DNA of 18,149 nt, from contig DASPJL010000106.1 in NCBI GenBank assembly GCA_035628645.1, forward strand, positions 1-18,149, in the 5' to 3' direction. Source of the stretch: DASPJL01 sp035628645 (lineage in GTDB: Bacteria; Bacteroidota; Bacteroidia; Cytophagales; Cyclobacteriaceae). Positions 15,788 through 18,149 of the stretch are shown one piece after another. The notes below the pieces were generated by a model. The model had not been told where the DNA came from, did not search any database, and saw nothing but the letters and a program-made list of their open reading frames with translations. A program made the translations under genes and the position numbers. The first letter of the stretch is position 1. Each line of letters begins with the position of its first letter.

Positions 15788-15795
15788 CAAAAATA
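15788..15795 (-). promoter_or_regulatory. Putative -7 box of the ndk promoter
   Basis: On the minus strand the sequence reads TATTTTTG, a perfect TAnnTTTG. It lies 18 bases before the ndk ATG. There is no TTG at the proper distance; only a T-rich stretch (TTTTTC, about 19 bases upstream) could stand in for the -33 element, so the call is tentative. Confidence 0.42.
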
Positions 15796-15847
15796 GAAGA
15801 ATATGAGGATTAGAAAAAGGAGCAGGAGATTTTTAACTTTTTTATAC

Positions 15848-16453
15848 CTAAAGATTATATAAAGTTCTCGTAAGTATACTTCTGCCCAGGGTAATTTCAT
15901 CTGTAAATTCCAGTTCGCCTCCTATGGGAACTCCTTTGGCAATAGTGCTTATCCTGATATTTAATTCTTTAAGCTTCTTGGTTAAGTAAAAAGAGGTAGT
16001 GTCTCCTTCCATTGTTGGGCTTAAGGCAAGAATTATTTCCTTTACCTCATGGTTAGTAGCTCTTGCAATAAGGGAATCAATTTTTAAGTCGCCTGGGCCA
16101 ATGCCCTCTAAAGGAGATATAATTCCGCCCAACACATGATACAGTCCGTTATATTGAGCGGTATTCTCTATTGCCAATACATCGGGCATGTCTTCTACAA
16201 CACAGATGGTAGAAGTATCCCTTGTCTTACTGGAACATATCGAGCAAATTTCTCCGTCAGAGATATTATAACAAACGTTACAATATTTAATGTTGGACCG
16301 GAGATTATTTAAAGCCTCTGTTAAAGATTTTGTTAACTCGTGTTCTTGTTTTAATAAGTACAACACGAGTCGCAATGCTGTCTTCTTCCCAATACCTGGA
16401 AGTTTGGAGAATTCATTAACTGCGTCTTCTATAAGTTTGGAGGAGAAATTCAT
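15848..16453 (-). CDS. recR: Recombination mediator RecR
   Basis: 201 residues, the usual length. RecR, with RecO and RecF, loads RecA onto single-stranded gaps coated with SSB. The domains appear in order: an N-terminal helix-hairpin-helix (LPGIGKKTALRLVLYLL, 18-34), a four-cysteine zinc finger (C58, C61, C70, C73 in CNVC-N8-CSIC), a Toprim domain starting with VCVVED-like ICVVEDMPD (E87) and including HVLGGIISPLEGIGPGDL at about 106-123, and a C-terminal Walker-B-like and wedge segment ending RTLYNL. All key residues are present. It lies between infB and ndk on the minus strand, 210 bases after the infB stop and beyond its terminator, so it should have its own promoter; I could not identify a good one. 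Confidence 0.96.
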   Translation of the reverse strand: MNFSSKLIEDAVNEFSKLPGIGKKTALRLVLYLLKQEHELTKSLTEALNNLRSNIKYCNVCYNISDGEICSICSSKTRDTSTICVVEDMPDVLAIENTAQYNGLYHVLGGIISPLEGIGPGDLKIDSLIARATNHEVKEIILALSPTMEGDTTSFYLTKKLKELNIRISTIAKGVPIGGELEFTDEITLGRSILTRTLYNL

Positions 16454-16501
16454 CGGGGATATTTTTAATTCCTATCGTACCCATTGCCCTTCCCTAAATA
16501 C

Positions 16502-16517
16502 TCCGAATAATTTCGGA
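16502..16517. repeat. Short perfect inverted repeat upstream of recR
   Basis: TCCGAA-TAAT-TTCGGA has 6-base perfect arms about 50 bases upstream of the recR start. It could be an operator-type dyad or a small hairpin in the recR leader; no T-run follows in the minus direction, so it does not look like a terminator. The remainder of the 210-base recR-infB gap shows no ORF of note. Confidence 0.45.
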
Positions 16518-16604
16518 TATTTTCTTTAGAGGTTAAAAAGGCAAGAGTTAAAGGCTTAAATGATTTTTTCTTTCTAACAAAGGTTCATTAAACATTCAAG
16601 AGGA

Positions 16605-16634
16605 GTTAAAAAACAAAAGGGATGATTATCCCTT
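16605..16634 (-). terminator. Rho-independent terminator of infB
   Basis: On the minus strand AAGGGAT (complement of 16628-16634) pairs with ATCCCTT (complement of 16617-16623) around a 4-base loop, and is followed by TTGTTTTTTAA. It lies about 30 bases after the infB stop. This separates infB from recR transcriptionally. Confidence 0.87.
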
Positions 16635-16663
16635 CTATTTTAACTGATATTCTTTAAATACAA

Positions 16664-18149
16664 TTATAGATTTCTTTTTACTTCTTTTTGTTCAAAACTT
16701 TCAATGTTATCTCCAACCTCAATATCATTGAAACCCTTGATACTCATACCACATTCATATCCAAACTTAACTTCGGATACATCGTCTTTGAAACGCTTCA
16801 ATTGATCAATATCTCCTGTTGTTAAAACGATACCATCTCTGATAACCCTGATTTTATTGTTTCTTTTGATATATCCTTCGGTTACATAACATCCAGCAAT
16901 AGTTCCTACCTTAGAGATCTTAAATACTTCTCTTACCTCTACATTTCCGACAATTACTTCTTCAATCTTAGGTGCAAGCATACCTTCCATTGCATCCTTA
17001 ATTTGATTAATAGCGTCATAAATAATAGAGTATAATCGTATTTCTATTTGCTCTGCATCGGCTAATTTTCTGGCGCTTTGGGAAGGCCTTACCTGGAATC
17101 CAATAATAATTGCATCTGCAGCAGAAGCCAGAAGGACGTCAGATTCAGAAATTTGTCCCACAGCTTTGTGGATAATGCTTATTTGTATTTCGTTGGTAGA
17201 CAGCTTCAGTAAGGAATCAGATAATGCTTCTACTGATCCGTCCACGTCACCTTTTACAATTATGTTAAGCTGTTTGAAAGATCCTATAGCGAGTCTTCTT
17301 CCTATTTCATCAAGCGTAATATGCTTCTTGGTCCTTAGGGTTTGTTCTCTTTGAATTTGTTCACGTTTATTGGCGATCTCCCTTGCCTCTCTTTCTGTTT
17401 CCAATACCTGGAATTTATCACCCGCTTGAGGCGCTCCATCCAATCCCAGCACCTGAATAGGGGTGGAAGGTATTGCTTTCTTAATTCGGACTCCACGATG
17501 GTCCATCATCGCTTTAACTTTTCCATAATGTGAGCCAGCAAGTAATACATCTCCTACTTGTAATGTACCGGCTTGAACCAGAACGGTGGTAACATAACCC
17601 CTGCCTTTATCAAGAGAGGCTTCTATTACAGTTCCCACGGCCATTTTATTAGGGTTGGCTTTTAATTCTAAAAGTTCGGCTTCAAGAAGTACTTTTTCCA
17701 ATAGGTCGTTTATTCCCTGACCTGTCTTAGCCGATATTTCCTGGCATTGGTATTTCCCACCCCACTCCTCAACAAGAATATTTAAAGTTGCCAGTTCTTC
17801 CCTGATTTTATCAGGATTGGCATTTGGTTTATCTACTTTATTAATTGCAATTACTATGGGAACTCCTGCTACCTGAGCGTGATTTATCGCCTCTTTTGTT
17901 TGAGGCATTACGTTGTCATCCGCCGCCACGACTATAATTACAATATCGGTTACTTTTGCTCCTCTCGCACGCATGGCGGTAAAAGCTTCGTGGCCTGGCG
18001 TATCAAGGAAGGCTATCCGTTTTCCGCTATCGGTAGTTACATCGTAAGCGCCAATATGCTGCGTGATACCTCCAGCTTCCTGGGAAGTAATCCTGGATTT
18101 TCTAATGTAATCCAATAACGAAGTTTTACCATGGTCAACGTGACCCATA
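16664..18149 (-). CDS. infB: Translation initiation factor IF-2, C-terminal part only
   Basis: The frame runs through the right window edge, so only the last 494 complete codons are visible; the methionine at the edge is the internal Met of VMGHVDHGKT, not a start. IF-2 is the GTPase that brings initiator tRNA to the 30S subunit and promotes 50S joining. All GTPase motifs are present, counted from the visible Met: GHVDHGKT (2-9), the switch-I region GGITQHIGAY (26-35), DTPGHE (49-54), NKVD (103-106) and SAKTG (139-143). Domains II, III and the fMet-tRNA-binding domain IV follow and end normally (VGDNIESFEQ and a basic tail). The missing part is the long variable N-terminus. The gene ends in a clear terminator. 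Confidence 0.97.
   Translation of the reverse strand, partial: MGHVDHGKTSLLDYIRKSRITSQEAGGITQHIGAYDVTTDSGKRIAFLDTPGHEAFTAMRARGAKVTDIVIIVVAADDNVMPQTKEAINHAQVAGVPIVIAINKVDKPNANPDKIREELATLNILVEEWGGKYQCQEISAKTGQGINDLLEKVLLEAELLELKANPNKMAVGTVIEASLDKGRGYVTTVLVQAGTLQVGDVLLAGSHYGKVKAMMDHRGVRIKKAIPSTPIQVLGLDGAPQAGDKFQVLETEREAREIANKREQIQREQTLRTKKHITLDEIGRRLAIGSFKQLNIIVKGDVDGSVEALSDSLLKLSTNEIQISIIHKAVGQISESDVLLASAADAIIIGFQVRPSQSARKLADAEQIEIRLYSIIYDAINQIKDAMEGMLAPKIEEVIVGNVEVREVFKISKVGTIAGCYVTEGYIKRNNKIRVIRDGIVLTTGDIDQLKRFKDDVSEVKFGYECGMSIKGFNDIEVGDNIESFEQKEVKRNL

Noticed and set aside
16290..16529. Plus-strand ORF of 79 codons over the recR start
   Set aside because: It is largely antisense to the helix-hairpin-helix part of recR and shows no protein-like pattern.
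18146..18148. ATG at the right edge as the start of infB
   Set aside because: It is the internal methionine before the G1 motif of IF-2; the long N-terminal region of this protein must lie outside the window.
1..18149. Mobile elements, phage genes, defence islands or CRISPR arrays
   Set aside because: No transposase, integrase, direct-repeat arrays or compositional break was found; the genes are conserved housekeeping functions throughout.

Overview
The window looks like a chromosomal housekeeping segment from a member of the Bacteroidota, probably a Cytophagales-type marine or soil bacterium. The evidence is a MurF-alanine racemase fusion, a one-piece SecDF of about 1000 residues, tandem FKBP-type lipoproteins, AT-rich DNA, A-rich translation start regions with few Shine-Dalgarno sequences, and several good matches to the Bacteroidota promoter -7 motif TAnnTTTG. 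I see no insertion sequence, phage, CRISPR array, rRNA or tRNA. The placement is inferred from gene architecture, not from a database search.

Left part (1-3519): the 3' end of a DUF4230 gene meets recX head to head, with abutting stop codons. recX is divergent from the fused murF-alr gene, which makes UDP-MurNAc-pentapeptide and D-alanine for the cell wall. Middle part (3651-7726): an evident plus-strand operon of nrnA, two double-domain FKBP lipoproteins and rdgB, with gaps of 8 to 12 bases, followed 60 bases later by udk. It combines small-RNA and nucleotide turnover with envelope protein folding. Next (7810-11283): a 120-residue, unrecognised membrane or exported protein has its own promoter and lies just upstream of secDF, the proton-driven export helper. 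A clear terminator closes this unit at 11329-11359.

Right part: a 320-base gap (11284-11604) holds two hairpin terminators with an unassigned stretch between them. dxs, the first enzyme of isoprenoid synthesis, then runs leftward and is divergent from scpA (TTG start) and a DedA-family membrane protein. A bidirectional terminator separates these from a leftward series of ndk, recR and infB. infB is cut by the window end and has a terminator of its own.

Most genes are conventional. The points that deserve a second look are the small gene in front of secDF, whose position and C-terminal Pro-stop are compatible with (but do not prove) a nascent-chain secretion monitor; the possible structured RNA between secDF and dxs; and the pair of FKBP lipoproteins with eroded first domains.
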